A stretch of 64,000 bases of DNA from Symsagittifera roscoffensis (taxonomy: Eukaryota; Xenacoelomorpha; Acoela; Convolutidae): the NCBI RefSeq assembly GCF_963678635.1, contig NC_087071.1:25493821-25557820 (forward strand), in the 5' to 3' direction. The notes below the pieces were generated by a model. That model ran no database searches and had not been told where the DNA came from. It worked only from the letters and a program-made list of their open reading frames with translations. Within the stretch, counting starts at the first letter, position 1; each line of letters starts with the position of its first letter. This document shows positions 35,946-44,897 of this stretch, piece after piece. The position numbers and the translations under genes are program-made.

Positions 35946-36136
35946 CTTGACCATAGTCATGTCCTTCTGCGAACTCATTGGCCGACATCTCTGGGTCAGA
36001 GTCCCATCGGCTGTTCCTGCCTCCTCCTCCCCCTCGGGTGGGGTCGTGGGTGTTGTAGTTCCCAGATCCACCAGTCCCCCCACCTGCCGATTTCATTCGT
36101 CCATGACGGTCAAATTCACCACTCAAGCGTCCAAAT
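35946..36136 (-). CDS. Rim: RIM-like protein, exon 6 visible (Gly-rich linker)
   Basis: 63 codons between a split Arg (joined to 43071) and a split Gly (joined to 35388). The product reads FGRLSGEFDRHGRMKSAGG, then a Gly/Asn/Arg-rich segment and DSDPEMSANEF. The exon begins at 36136, immediately next to the LTR at 36138. The AG before it is A from the LTR end (36138) plus G from the target-site duplication (36137). Confidence 0.75.
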
Positions 36137-36137
36137 C
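36133..36137. repeat. target-site duplication AAATC, low-coordinate copy
   Basis: Identical to 42906-42910. It contains the G of the splice acceptor and the first four bases of the RIM exon (ATTT on the minus strand). Confidence 0.9.
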
Positions 36138-36352
36138 TGATAAAATATTACTTTGTTGTAGCTAATTCTAGGTTAAAACTAATAAAAAGAATAAGAATTA
36201 AGATGAATTAGTCGATAAGTTAAAACATTAAAACAATGAGAGATCATTCTCTCCGCCGGAGAGAATGGCTCATGAAGGTCATATATGAGTGACCGGTTAA
36301 TTAACTAAGTATGTTTTGCAACAATTGCAAAACCTGATGTAAGATCACAACA
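36138..36352 (-). repeat. 3' LTR (215 bp)
   Basis: On the minus strand it starts TGTTGTGATC and ends ATTTTATCA. It contains an 11-bp perfect hairpin (CATTCTCTCCG, one-base centre) at 36245-36267 and a 9-bp hairpin GTTTTGCAA-CAA-TTGCAAAAC near 36313-36333. An internal acceptor-like sequence (TTCTTATTCTTTTTATTAG) ends at 36179. No AATAAA is seen. Confidence 0.93.
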
Positions 36353-36363
36353 TTCCCCTAAGC
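36353..36363 (-). other. polypurine tract
   Basis: On the minus strand, GCTTAGGGGAA lies directly before the TG of the 3' LTR. This is the expected priming site for plus-strand DNA synthesis. Confidence 0.7.
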
Positions 36364-36838
36364 AGGGAAAAATTTAAATTGCGAATAAGGTAATGCACTA
36401 GAACTAACTATGACTGACTCCTTTCTCCCCCTTTAAGGACGAGGGAAAGAAAATTAAAGCGCCTTAAAAATGAGGAACTGACACTAACTAAAGCTCCCTA
36501 TAGCATTAAATATAGCTATTATAACTGCAAGAAAGATTATCCGGAATCCAACGGATAGGGGTTATGTTAAAGCAAAATAAAATGCGGTGAAGTTTACCCA
36601 ACGTTTTATGGGTGGGGTCTTGCTTTGTAATAGGCTAACTGAAGGGAAGTCGATTTGGATGATTTATGAGAGCACACGATGATGTTTTCTTTTTTTTTTT
36701 TTGGATTAAGTTTATCCGAAGGATAAAGTTATTACGTTTACCGATCGACAAATTAATATTTGAAGATTAGCACCAGTTTATAAGGTAGTATGTGCTTCTT
36801 GGTAAGCCAAAATAACAGATTAGAGTATAGCTGAGTGA

Positions 36839-37417
36839 TTACAAAGATTTATATTCTTTTAGAAAATTTTCAAGTTCTGTGTTGAAAAGTTCGCTATCGA
36901 GATCGGAGTGATCTCCAAAATTTTCTATTTCCATTCTCAGTGATTCGTCGGTTGATGAAGTTGACATTTGATCAGGTGATGTTGAATTTGAATCTAAGAC
37001 AATTAACTCCGCCGGATTTGTCTTGTTGATGGTGTCGAGTGGTCCTTCAATTTCTATCACGATAGGATCGGCCGCCGAACCCGAGGCTTCTTGAACGTTC
37101 TCTACTGCATCAATAAAATAACGTTTACCATAAAATTTTGGTGGACCAACATTTCTACTGGAGCGGCGGATGGTAGGAGGAATTTTACCGGAAATGCTGT
37201 TAGGGTTAGCAGGTATAGTACACTCGTCAGGTAAAGTACACTCGTCGGTTGAGTCATTAATCTCGAACACCGGGAAGTCCGTATTTGAATCGTTATCCAT
37301 TGGATTAGGCACGTCTTGCAGGTCCTGTTGTTCAATGGTGTCATTGTCCCTTCCCTGGTTTATGGTTCTCTGCTCCTCAGTACTATGTGTTCGGTTGGCG
37401 GGTATTATACTTATTGG
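36839..37417 (-). CDS. pol C-terminal segment with GPPKFYG motif
   Basis: It follows the integrase segment in the same frame after a TGA at 37418-37420 and ends at TAA 36839-36841. It is acidic and Asp/Ser/Pro rich, with the motif RNVGPPKFYGKRYFID, shared with NPGPPKFYGDRRFID at the end of units A and B. The first ATG-started part is short (from 37300), so it is probably a polyprotein end beyond the stop rather than a separate gene. Function unknown. Confidence 0.65.
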   Translation of the reverse strand, partial: PISIIPANRTHSTEEQRTINQGRDNDTIEQQDLQDVPNPMDNDSNTDFPVFEINDSTDECTLPDECTIPANPNSISGKIPPTIRRSSRNVGPPKFYGKRYFIDAVENVQEASGSAADPIVIEIEGPLDTINKTNPAELIVLDSNSTSPDQMSTSSTDESLRMEIENFGDHSDLDSELFNTELENFLKEYKSL

Positions 37418-39136
37418 TCACTCGTAAGATTGGTCCAAAGGTTGTTCTCTGCTTGGTTCAATGTCGTTTTCTAAAATCTCAGATTTTATTTCAGGATTGG
37501 TTATGGTGTGATTAGAATTATTTGCGATTGAGAGGTGAGGTGTAAGTGAGTCTGAAATAAAACGCTCTCTGGCTACATCCCTACAAGGGAAGCCGCCCGC
37601 TATCCATTCCCATTCACTAGTATCCGAAATATCCGAAGGAATTAGCATAGATTCATCCGAAGCAAGGTAACCTGGAGGAGTTGATGACTTCTTTGAGTAG
37701 CGTGTTTGACTTCTTGTAGTATTGCGTGATGACCCTGATATGCGTGTGCTAGTTAATTTGTCAGAAGGGGTCGGATCCACTTGTCTGGTCCTTTTTTTCG
37801 TTGGCTTTTTCGTTCCTGATTTACGTCTTACGCCTTCCTGTTTCTGACCTACTTCAACATTAGGATTAGGAAAATAGGGGAATGAAATGTTTCCTTTAAA
37901 AGGTCTGATTTTATTTGAAGTAGAAATAGGAATCGCAATGTCGGATTTTCGAATTATTTTTCCGTCGGATAATTTTACTGTTGAAGTAGAAGAATCTATA
38001 ATTCTTTTATTTAGTTCCTTATAGAAACAGTCTCGGTTGATGTTACCGTTAGTTTTCCGAAGGATTTTACCTTTGAATGGACTTTTGATTGGTAGTCTAT
38101 TTGGGATGATTTTCGAGGATGAAGCATAGTCCGTGTCGTATCCTTTTTCTTTCGGGTTTTGATTCTTCTTCGCTATCAAGTCGTCCTTGTAGCCATCTTC
38201 TAGTCTGTCGTCCGCATTCCAATCCTTAGCTCGTTCCTTAGACAGAATTGATTTCCCTTTGTCTAAAATTCCAAAGGAGGGTTTAACAGAGGCTAGTTGT
38301 TTCCAAATAGTATTTGGTTTTCTGTTATAGTGGATTTCGAAGGGTGAACATTTAATTTTTGATTGATAGGTAGAACGTAGATTCCAGATGATTTTTGAAA
38401 CGGCACTCTGCAGTGTGCTTTTGTGATGTTCTTTTGAAATAGCCAGGAGTTTGATTTTCACAGTGTGTACTAATTTTTCAACTAATCCGTTGGAACGGTG
38501 GTCGCCTACTGTACAAAAGATTATTTTGATGTTGTTGGAACCGCAGAATGATTTGAAGTCTTGACTTGTAAAGCAAGTAGCGTGATCTACCCTTATAGAA
38601 TAAGGTATCCCGTGTAAGAATATGTAGTCTTGTAAAAATTCTACAACTGTTTTTGAAGAAGTAGACGATGTAATTTTTGCCGACGGGAATTTAGAAAATC
38701 TGTCGATACAAAGTAAAATGTATTTCTTTGGCCCCCAGTAAGAATCCAAAGGACCCGCGAAATCTAAATTAAGTTCTTCGTTCGGTTCCGATAGTGGAGG
38801 AAGTTCACTAATTTGTGACTTAGGAATGACAGTTTTCAAATTCTTACCCGCCGATGTACATTCTGAGCAATTTATCCCGTGAAAGTAGATTTGCCTGTTA
38901 ATATGAGGCCACCAGATGTATTGAGCCAAGTATTTCATTCCAAATTGACCTGGATGTGTTTCGTGGAGGGTCTTCATCATCGCGCTTCGTAAAGTGAATG
39001 GAATAACGAGTTTACCTTCCATATAGAGCAATCCGTCGGATTCGTGCAGGTCTCGGGTAAAATGTTTGAAATACGGAGAATCTGCATTAATCTTCTCCAC
39101 CTTATTTTGAAGTGCTTTAACAATTGGGCTTAACAA
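37418..39136 (-). CDS. integrase (Ty3/Gypsy)
   Basis: 572 codons between in-frame stops at 39137-39139 (TAA) and 37418-37420 (TGA). The zinc-binding region has HETHPGQFGM and CSEC. The DDE core has LDFAGP, RVDHATCF and GLVEKLV. The rest is a long basic tail rich in Ser, Lys and Arg. The frame is the same as the upstream gag-pol segment, with a 41-codon open stretch between the two TAA codons (39140-39262). It would integrate cDNA if expressed through or after the stops. Confidence 0.88.
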   Translation of the reverse strand: MLSPIVKALQNKVEKINADSPYFKHFTRDLHESDGLLYMEGKLVIPFTLRSAMMKTLHETHPGQFGMKYLAQYIWWPHINRQIYFHGINCSECTSAGKNLKTVIPKSQISELPPLSEPNEELNLDFAGPLDSYWGPKKYILLCIDRFSKFPSAKITSSTSSKTVVEFLQDYIFLHGIPYSIRVDHATCFTSQDFKSFCGSNNIKIIFCTVGDHRSNGLVEKLVHTVKIKLLAISKEHHKSTLQSAVSKIIWNLRSTYQSKIKCSPFEIHYNRKPNTIWKQLASVKPSFGILDKGKSILSKERAKDWNADDRLEDGYKDDLIAKKNQNPKEKGYDTDYASSSKIIPNRLPIKSPFKGKILRKTNGNINRDCFYKELNKRIIDSSTSTVKLSDGKIIRKSDIAIPISTSNKIRPFKGNISFPYFPNPNVEVGQKQEGVRRKSGTKKPTKKRTRQVDPTPSDKLTSTRISGSSRNTTRSQTRYSKKSSTPPGYLASDESMLIPSDISDTSEWEWIAGGFPCRDVARERFISDSLTPHLSIANNSNHTITNPEIKSEILENDIEPSREQPLDQSYE

Positions 39137-39262
39137 TTAGCTTAATAGAGCTACTAACTTGGCGTTAAATAAAATATTTAAATCCAAGGGTCGATCCGGC
39201 AACTTCAAGTTTTCGCGGTATTTTTTAACTAGATTAGCGTGGTCTGGTAAAAGTTGAAAGTC

Positions 39263-42200
39263 TTAATCTACGGAAATACCGGAAGTGGTGGGATTAATTA
39301 CAATATTCTTATTATTCATATTAACAGTATCTACAGTTTTTTTATCTACAGGTGAATTAATTAAACTACAATTAGAGATTAAAAAATAAAGAAATGCGGA
39401 ATTAGAAATGGAAAAAATTAATGTATTTGTATTAGAATAATCCGTTGGAATGCAATTTGAAGTACAAAATTCTGTTCTTTTGTGATTAAATGAGCAAATT
39501 GGAAAAGACGAGTTAATGAGTTTTAACACTGCTGCTATTAGGTAATTACGTAATAAAGCGTAATCGGAATTTTCCAGATTAAAACCAATGGCTGAGTATG
39601 TAGTTCTTATTTTCTCCGACGGATTTAATGATTTATCAATCTTATTAATGTTTGCTACTACGAATTCTTCATCGTAATGTGATATTGGAAGAACTTTTCC
39701 TGATGGAATTCTAGAAATAAGGTCAGTGAAACCCATGTCTTTTCCTGCGATATGTTTGATAGAGAAATTAAAAGGTAATAATCTGTCTACCCATCTTGTT
39801 AGTCTACTGTGGTAAGTTTTATTACCGTGGTTTGGTGATAAAGCGGATAATAAAGCTTTGTGATCAGTAATTGCTTCGAAATCTGATCCGTAAAGGTAAT
39901 TCTTATAATGTTCAACGGCCCATACAACCCCTAGTAGTTCGAGCTCGTTCGTAGAATATTTAGACTCGTGAGGGTTTAAAAAGCGTGAAGCAAACGAGAT
40001 TGTTTTCCAATCGTTCCCATGGAGTTGTTCAAGCGAAGCTCCGAGTCCATTATGTGACGCGTCTGTTTTTACTCTAGTTTTACGTTTCACGTCAAAATGG
40101 GTATTCTCTGTTAGGTTTACGATTTCTTCTTTAATTTTTTCAAACGCTTTTGTATGGTCATCGTTCCATTGGAATATTGATTTCTTATTTAGAAGCGGTC
40201 GGAGTGGGCTTCCTAAGGATGCTAAGTTTGGGACGAATTTAATGTATTGGTTTATAGAACCAAAAAATGATCGTAGTTCTTTCAAATTCTTCGGAATAGG
40301 TAGATCTTTTATGGCTTTCGATTTGTCGAATAATGGGGTAATACCTGATTTAGAGATTTTGACTCCCAACCATTCTATTTCTTTTTGAAAGAATTTACAT
40401 TTTGACCATTTCACCGCGAAATTGTATTCGTCGAGGGTCGATAAAATTTTTAATACAATATTCTTGTGGTCTAAGAATGATCCTTTGGAAGAGATTAAAA
40501 TGTCGTCCAAGTAACAGTTAGTAAATGGGATTGAACCTAATGTAGAGTCCATTACTCTTTGAAATTCGTTAGGCATATCCCCTAAGCCGTAAAAATCAGT
40601 TAAAAATTGGTAAGTACCCGTAATATCACCACCCACGATACTGAAGTTACATTGGTTACTAGTGAATTTATCTAGTGCTAATTGGCTGTACGCGTTTTTT
40701 AAGTCTAAGTTAGTAAACCACACTTCTCCAACGGAATCATTAGTAATTTGTGCCGCGACATTGTCTACCAGTTCGTGGATGTTTGGCATTTGATATTTGT
40801 TCTTGTAAATCTGTTTGTTTATGAACTTGGAATCTAAGGCTAATTTGATGGATTTATCTTTTTTACAAGTGATGACTATTGGGCTAATGAATCTGTCTTC
40901 ATCGCAGTTTTCTAATTTTTTAATATGTCCTTCCGCTTTTAGTCTATTGAGTTCTGTCTTTACCGCGTCCAGTAAGTGAAGGGGGACTCGTCTTCCCTTT
41001 AGTTGGATTGGTTTTAAGGGTTCATGGAAGTGGGTGATTTTCATCTGATTTTTAATTTTTCCAATCCGAAGGAATAAATTTTTGAATGATTTTGTTATAT
41101 TCAAAATTTCCCTATCTTGGTTTGTTTGAGAGATGGAATTTATTGACTTACACTGCTTGTTAGTCTGAAAGTGTGGGAAGTGTTTCTGAGAGACTTCTAT
41201 CCCCACTTTTGGAAGGTTGTCGTTTCCTAAGATATTTCTCTCGTGTCCCTCGGTTAGAAAGAATTGACAGTCGTTGTCTGACCAACCATTTGAAAATATC
41301 GGAGGCTTCACCTTTCCAGTGATGTTTATGGCATTATCTGTGAATCCACAGTATAGGTCTCTAGTTGACTTATCCACTGGATAAATTTTCAAGTAGGGGT
41401 CTCGTAACTTTAATTCGTGAAGTACGTTTTTCTTAAGGAAGCTTACCGGGCTAGCTGAATCCACTTGAATGTTTAAAATTACTTGGTTTTCTTTTCCGAG
41501 TCCAATGTTCAATAGTTTTTTCAATTCTTTTCCATCGTTATCAAAAATCGTAGTTACAATTAGTACAGAATAATCGTCGTTTTCGCTTTGTCCAGATTCT
41601 GACCATGCGTTTATGACGCCACAACATTCTCTATCCATGAGGTCAGTATTTACATCCTGAATATCCGACGGATTAAAATCTGTATTATCTACAATTTGGG
41701 TATTTACAATGTTTACATTTTTGCGACGAGATCTACAAAGTCTGGTGAAATGTCCTTTGAATTTACATGAAGTACAAGTCGTGTCCTTTGCTGGGCAAAC
41801 TGCTAAGTGACCTTTTGAGAATAATCCGCCACACTTCATACAGTTGTTACTCCTTTCGATGTTAAGGGTTGGTTCTCTTTTGACGTTAAAGTGGTTGCTT
41901 GGTTTGTGTACGGATGATCCGTTGGATTTAAAATTATTGGCTAACTTCAAGTCATTTAAAATTCCTTTTTCGTCTATGAGTGCTACATTTAGTGCTTCGC
42001 GTGGAGGGAGGGTTTCTGTTAACAATTTCCTTTGGATGTCGTAGTTTTTCATATTATTTATGAAAATATCCCTTATCCACTCTTCTTCTCCTGCGATTAT
42101 GTCGCACTTTTTCGCCATTTCAGCTAAGGCACCCCAAAATTGTTCGAGGGATTCTCTATCTCGTTGTTTTCTATTTAACAGTTTATGTCGTTCAAATGTG

Positions 42201-42691
42201 ACATTTGTTTTTCTTACGAAAGCGATCGCTAAGAACTCCCAGAATTCCTTAAAAGAAATTTGTAGGACTTTCACCTTGGTAAATTTTTGTCCGAAGATCC
42301 TTTTTCCTTCATTTCCCAGTGCCAGATATAAAACCGAACGTAATTTCTTGTCTGCTTCTTCGATTCGCATTCCGTTGAATTTCTTGGTTTCGGTTTTTAT
42401 CGATGCTGTTTCTTCTTCGTCATATCGTCTTTGTTCTTGGGAATTTCTCTCCAATCTCGAGCGTCTTTGAGTATCTGTTTCACCGTCCGTTGAGTTTTCC
42501 AAATTTGGAGGTAGTGGGTGATGTCTCTCCGACGGATTGAGTAAATTTTCTATATCTATGTTTTCCTTAGCAATTATAGCTAATTGAAACAGATCACTCC
42601 AGTCTTCCCAAGGGATGGGTGGGTCTACCGTATGGTTTTGCCAAAAAGGAGGTATTCCTCTCAAGTTAGATTCGTTAGATGACTGCGCCAT
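39263..42691 (-). CDS. Gag-protease-RT-RNase H polyprotein
   Basis: 1142 codons. Gag is followed by two zinc knuckles (one spaced irregularly, the second CTSCKFKGHFTRLC of CX2CX4HX4C type), an arrangement typical of Mag-like and K02A2.6-like Gypsy elements. The protease active site reads VDSASPVSFL near residue 411, with Ala where DSG/DTG is usual. The RT has YLDD near residue 727, and RNase H has TDASHNGLGA near 877 plus TDHKALL. The ATG at 42691-42689 uses the last base of the 5' LTR as its A, so there is no untranslated leader between LTR and gag. It ends at TAA 39263-39265, after which the frame stays open. Confidence 0.9.
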   Translation of the reverse strand: MAQSSNESNLRGIPPFWQNHTVDPPIPWEDWSDLFQLAIIAKENIDIENLLNPSERHHPLPPNLENSTDGETDTQRRSRLERNSQEQRRYDEEETASIKTETKKFNGMRIEEADKKLRSVLYLALGNEGKRIFGQKFTKVKVLQISFKEFWEFLAIAFVRKTNVTFERHKLLNRKQRDRESLEQFWGALAEMAKKCDIIAGEEEWIRDIFINNMKNYDIQRKLLTETLPPREALNVALIDEKGILNDLKLANNFKSNGSSVHKPSNHFNVKREPTLNIERSNNCMKCGGLFSKGHLAVCPAKDTTCTSCKFKGHFTRLCRSRRKNVNIVNTQIVDNTDFNPSDIQDVNTDLMDRECCGVINAWSESGQSENDDYSVLIVTTIFDNDGKELKKLLNIGLGKENQVILNIQVDSASPVSFLKKNVLHELKLRDPYLKIYPVDKSTRDLYCGFTDNAINITGKVKPPIFSNGWSDNDCQFFLTEGHERNILGNDNLPKVGIEVSQKHFPHFQTNKQCKSINSISQTNQDREILNITKSFKNLFLRIGKIKNQMKITHFHEPLKPIQLKGRRVPLHLLDAVKTELNRLKAEGHIKKLENCDEDRFISPIVITCKKDKSIKLALDSKFINKQIYKNKYQMPNIHELVDNVAAQITNDSVGEVWFTNLDLKNAYSQLALDKFTSNQCNFSIVGGDITGTYQFLTDFYGLGDMPNEFQRVMDSTLGSIPFTNCYLDDILISSKGSFLDHKNIVLKILSTLDEYNFAVKWSKCKFFQKEIEWLGVKISKSGITPLFDKSKAIKDLPIPKNLKELRSFFGSINQYIKFVPNLASLGSPLRPLLNKKSIFQWNDDHTKAFEKIKEEIVNLTENTHFDVKRKTRVKTDASHNGLGASLEQLHGNDWKTISFASRFLNPHESKYSTNELELLGVVWAVEHYKNYLYGSDFEAITDHKALLSALSPNHGNKTYHSRLTRWVDRLLPFNFSIKHIAGKDMGFTDLISRIPSGKVLPISHYDEEFVVANINKIDKSLNPSEKIRTTYSAIGFNLENSDYALLRNYLIAAVLKLINSSFPICSFNHKRTEFCTSNCIPTDYSNTNTLIFSISNSAFLYFLISNCSLINSPVDKKTVDTVNMNNKNIVINPTTSGISVD
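42673..42690 (-). other. primer-binding site, overlapping the gag start
   Basis: On the minus strand TGGCGCAGTC directly follows the LTR terminal CA. TGG at this position matches the CCA end of a tRNA primer. A tRNA-Ser type primer is suggested by the TGGCGCAGTC start known from some insect Gypsy elements. The site lies inside the first codons of gag. Confidence 0.7.
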
Positions 42692-42905
42692 GATAAAATA
42701 TTACTTTGTTGTAGCTAATTCTAGGTTAAAACTAATAAAAAGAATAAGAATTAAGATGAATTAGTCGATAAGTTAAAATATTAAAACAATGAGAGATCAT
42801 TCTCTCCGCCGGAGAGAATGGCTCATGAAGGTCATATATGAGTGACCGGTTAATTAACTAAGTATGTTTTGCAACAATTGCAAAACCTGATGTAAGATCA
42901 CAACA
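42691..42905 (-). repeat. 5' LTR (215 bp)
   Basis: Identical to 36138-36352 except for one base. Its final base is also the A of the gag ATG. Target duplication AAATC follows at 42906-42910. Confidence 0.93.
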
Positions 42906-42910
42906 AAATC
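42906..42910. repeat. target-site duplication AAATC, high-coordinate copy
   Basis: It continues into TAAAAATGG, so the minus strand reads CCATTTTTAG|ATTT, the original 3' splice site before insertion. Confidence 0.9.
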
Positions 42911-43070
42911 TAAAAATGGAAACTCTTTTTTTTTAAATTCACTAACAAATTTTCAAATTGTGAGTTTTTCTAAGACATCAGATCCTGAGTTGTTTACTGA
43001 GTTTTCACAATTTAAGCTCCACAGTTCAATGACATTCAAAAAATCTGTTCATCCCATTATTTACATTTAC

Positions 43071-43300
43071 CTGTTCTTTTCCAACTCAGACTGCGACCTC
43101 GCTTTCCTCACCACCCCACCTTGTCCTCCTCCACTTGACCCCGGTTGACCTTTGACCCCTGGCCCTGCTCCAGTGAGTCTGTGCTGCTGCATCAAGTGCA
43201 CTCTATCCAGATAGGCGTCTGGACTGTCTGTGTGTTCTGTTAGCAGGTACCATCTCGCTCGACCGTCCAACACTGTGTAGTCGCCTAAATCTACTATCAC
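43071..43300 (-). CDS. Rim: RIM-like protein, exon 5 visible (end of C2A and linker)
   Basis: The acceptor TTGTTTGCAG precedes 43300 and the donor ACAG|GTAAAT follows 43071. It encodes VIVDLGDYTVLDGRARWY, the last strands of the C2 sandwich ending in a WYLL motif, then a Gly/Gln-rich linker with RKARSQSELEK. The two bases left over join to 36136 as Arg. Before the LTR insertion the following intron would have been about 160 bp. Confidence 0.85.
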
Positions 43301-43605
43301 CTGCAAACAAAGGGTTCAATATCCATAGCAGTAGTGACCTTGAGACTTTCAGATCCTTCAAACAAGGTGTTGTGGCTATTTTCCTGTGTTGGGAAATGTC
43401 GCCTGGCCCTTAGAAGATGATAAATTAGCCGGTTCACCATCGCTCATCAATAACTTTTTCATATCGTTAATATCTTTCTAAAGATAAGAACACTGACGTC
43501 TCAAAATAAATTTCATGGCGTGGTTTTTTGAATAGTTTGTAAAAAAAACAGATTACGATGACGGATAATCGCCTAATTTCAAAAATATAAAGTGTTCCCC
43601 CCAAC

Positions 43606-43771
43606 CTCTCCCAGGAAAGTGTTTGTCCTCTGTTTGTCGTAGTCCCACACCGTCAGTTCCAGGTACTTCCTGGGCAGGTGGTTCCGGGGCAGGAATCCGT
43701 ACTCGATGCTCTGATTCCAGAAGGGGTGTAGAGTGGCACGGGTGTACCGGATTCGACGCTTGTTCTCAGGG
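43606..43771 (-). CDS. Rim: RIM-like protein, exon 4 visible (C2A middle)
   Basis: The acceptor CTTATTTTAG precedes 43771; its first base completes Cys. It encodes PENKRRIRYTR, TLHPFWNQSIEYGF and LELTVWDYDKQRT, diagnostic C2 strands (WNQ, LxxxVWD). The donor is GAG|GTTGGG, weak at +3 to +5 but required by the phase-0 join to 43300. Confidence 0.88.
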
Positions 43772-44054
43772 CTAAAATAAGAAAAGGAGCATTAACAAAG
43801 AAGCAGAATAGTAAAATGAACACAAACCAAGTTCATAGAAAAAACTAATAAAATGGTTCCACTCTTAAATGGAGAAATACAAAATCATAATAACTGATTT
43901 ATTGAAAAAAAAATCAAAAATTAAAACCAACGACCAATAAAACAGTTTTCTTTTCATTTTACAAAAATTATTCCCAAAAACCATTTTTGAAATATAATTG
44001 CTAAATGCTTATCTTTCCCCGACCATGGTCGCGTAATGTATCGGCCATGCTTAC

Positions 44055-44196
44055 CATCTGTCGGGTAGTAAATAGACCTTGACGAATGGGTCTGCAGTCA
44101 TCTTGGAGGAGGGGGGACTCAAGCCCTTGGCCTGTATTATGTCCACCACCAGCTCCTGCGTCTCATCCGAGTAAGCCACTGCTATCTGCATCTCTC
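44055..44196 (-). CDS. Rim: RIM-like protein, exon 3 visible (C2A start)
   Basis: The acceptor TATTCTCAG precedes 44196 and the donor GATG|GTAAGC follows. It encodes EMQIAVAYSDETQELVVDI, then IQAKGLSPPSS and ADPFVKVYLLPD, the opening strands of a type I C2 domain. The first Ca2+-binding Asp of loop 1 seems absent, as in mammalian RIM C2A, which does not bind Ca2+. Only one frame is open. Confidence 0.88.
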
Positions 44197-44393
44197 CTGA
44201 GAATAGACCAATTTTTGACTTAAATGCTCATCTTTTTTATATATCAGCCAATTTAGCGTGAATACCGCGGGGTCCGGGTCGAAATTGGTTCCATGAGCCC
44301 AATTTTCTAAATATTGGGCTCCTGATTGGGCACCATTCGGTCCATTTTTTACGTGACAACAAGTGTATTTTTTCACATGGTCCAAGTTTTTAC

Positions 44394-44562
44394 CTCTTAT
44401 TTCCTCCTCAGCGCAACACATTTCAAATTCCCGACTGTGAGTGAGAGTAATTCGGGACTTTTGCAGTAAGGAAGGGTCTTGGAAGTCTGGCTGGGATGCC
44501 TGCCAAGTCGGGTTTGTTCGGGGGTTGTTCATCCGCTCCGAGTGAGTTATCGGAAGTGTACT
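44394..44562 (-). CDS. Rim: RIM-like protein, exon 2 visible (linker between PDZ and C2A)
   Basis: The acceptor CTGTTTTCCAG precedes 44562 and the donor AAGAG|GTAAAA follows 44394. It enters in phase 0 and leaves one base, exactly what is needed to join exon 63361-64000 (phase 0 end) to exon 44055-44196. It encodes STLPITHSERMNNPRTNPTW and then a Ser/Gln-rich stretch. Confidence 0.78.
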
Positions 44563-44761
44563 CTGGAAAACAGGGAATAATGTTGAAACTATGTCTATCT
44601 TTTGCATGCCAAACATAATTCTGATAATTTTTTTTACAAATGATACAAAGTGCTGTTTTTTAGTCAGCCCAAAATGATCCATTTCTTAAGAAAAAAGAAA
44701 CTCATGTTCTTTTGCACTTCGGATTATTTATATAAAAAAATAGGAGAAGAGTGCTGAAGTC

Positions 44762-44897
44762 AGAGGCGGATCTAGGAGTTTCTCGAGGGGGGGGGGGGGT
44801 GGATTTTCAAAAAAATTTAAAAAATTTTGTCTACCTTTTTTTTTAGGTCGACCGAATCGATTTTCTGAGCTCTCCCAAGTCATTATAAAGACCCCAT
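44762..44897. repeat. left part of the dispersed repeat split by the 18-kb element
   Basis: It begins CAGAGGCGGATCTAGG, carries a run of about 13 G, and shares order and sequence with 34508-34690. It is interrupted at 44897 by the LTR. Sequence right of the element (63026-63297) ends CTAAATCCGCTG, close to the inverse of its start, suggesting a non-autonomous DNA transposon. Confidence 0.5.
44894..44897. repeat. target-site duplication CCAT, left copy
   Basis: Identical to 63026-63029. Confidence 0.75.

Larger units (their letters stand above)
36138..42905 (-). mobile_element. 6.8-kb Ty3/Gypsy-like LTR retrotransposon in the RIM-like gene
   Basis: A complete element by structure: two 215-bp LTRs (TG...CA) with a single mismatch (C/T near 36226), a 5-bp target duplication AAATC on both sides, a primer-binding site directly after the 5' LTR and a purine tract (CTTAGGGGAA) directly before the 3' LTR. 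One reading frame of 1950 codons spans gag to the integrase tail, interrupted by three in-frame stops and no frameshift. The near-identical LTRs indicate a recent insertion. Orientation is the same as the host gene. Confidence 0.93.

Noticed and set aside
44182-44682. Single 166-codon minus-strand ORF as an intact gene
   Set aside because: Only 44394-44562 is exonic; it is bounded by consensus splice sites and its phases link the PDZ and C2A exons.
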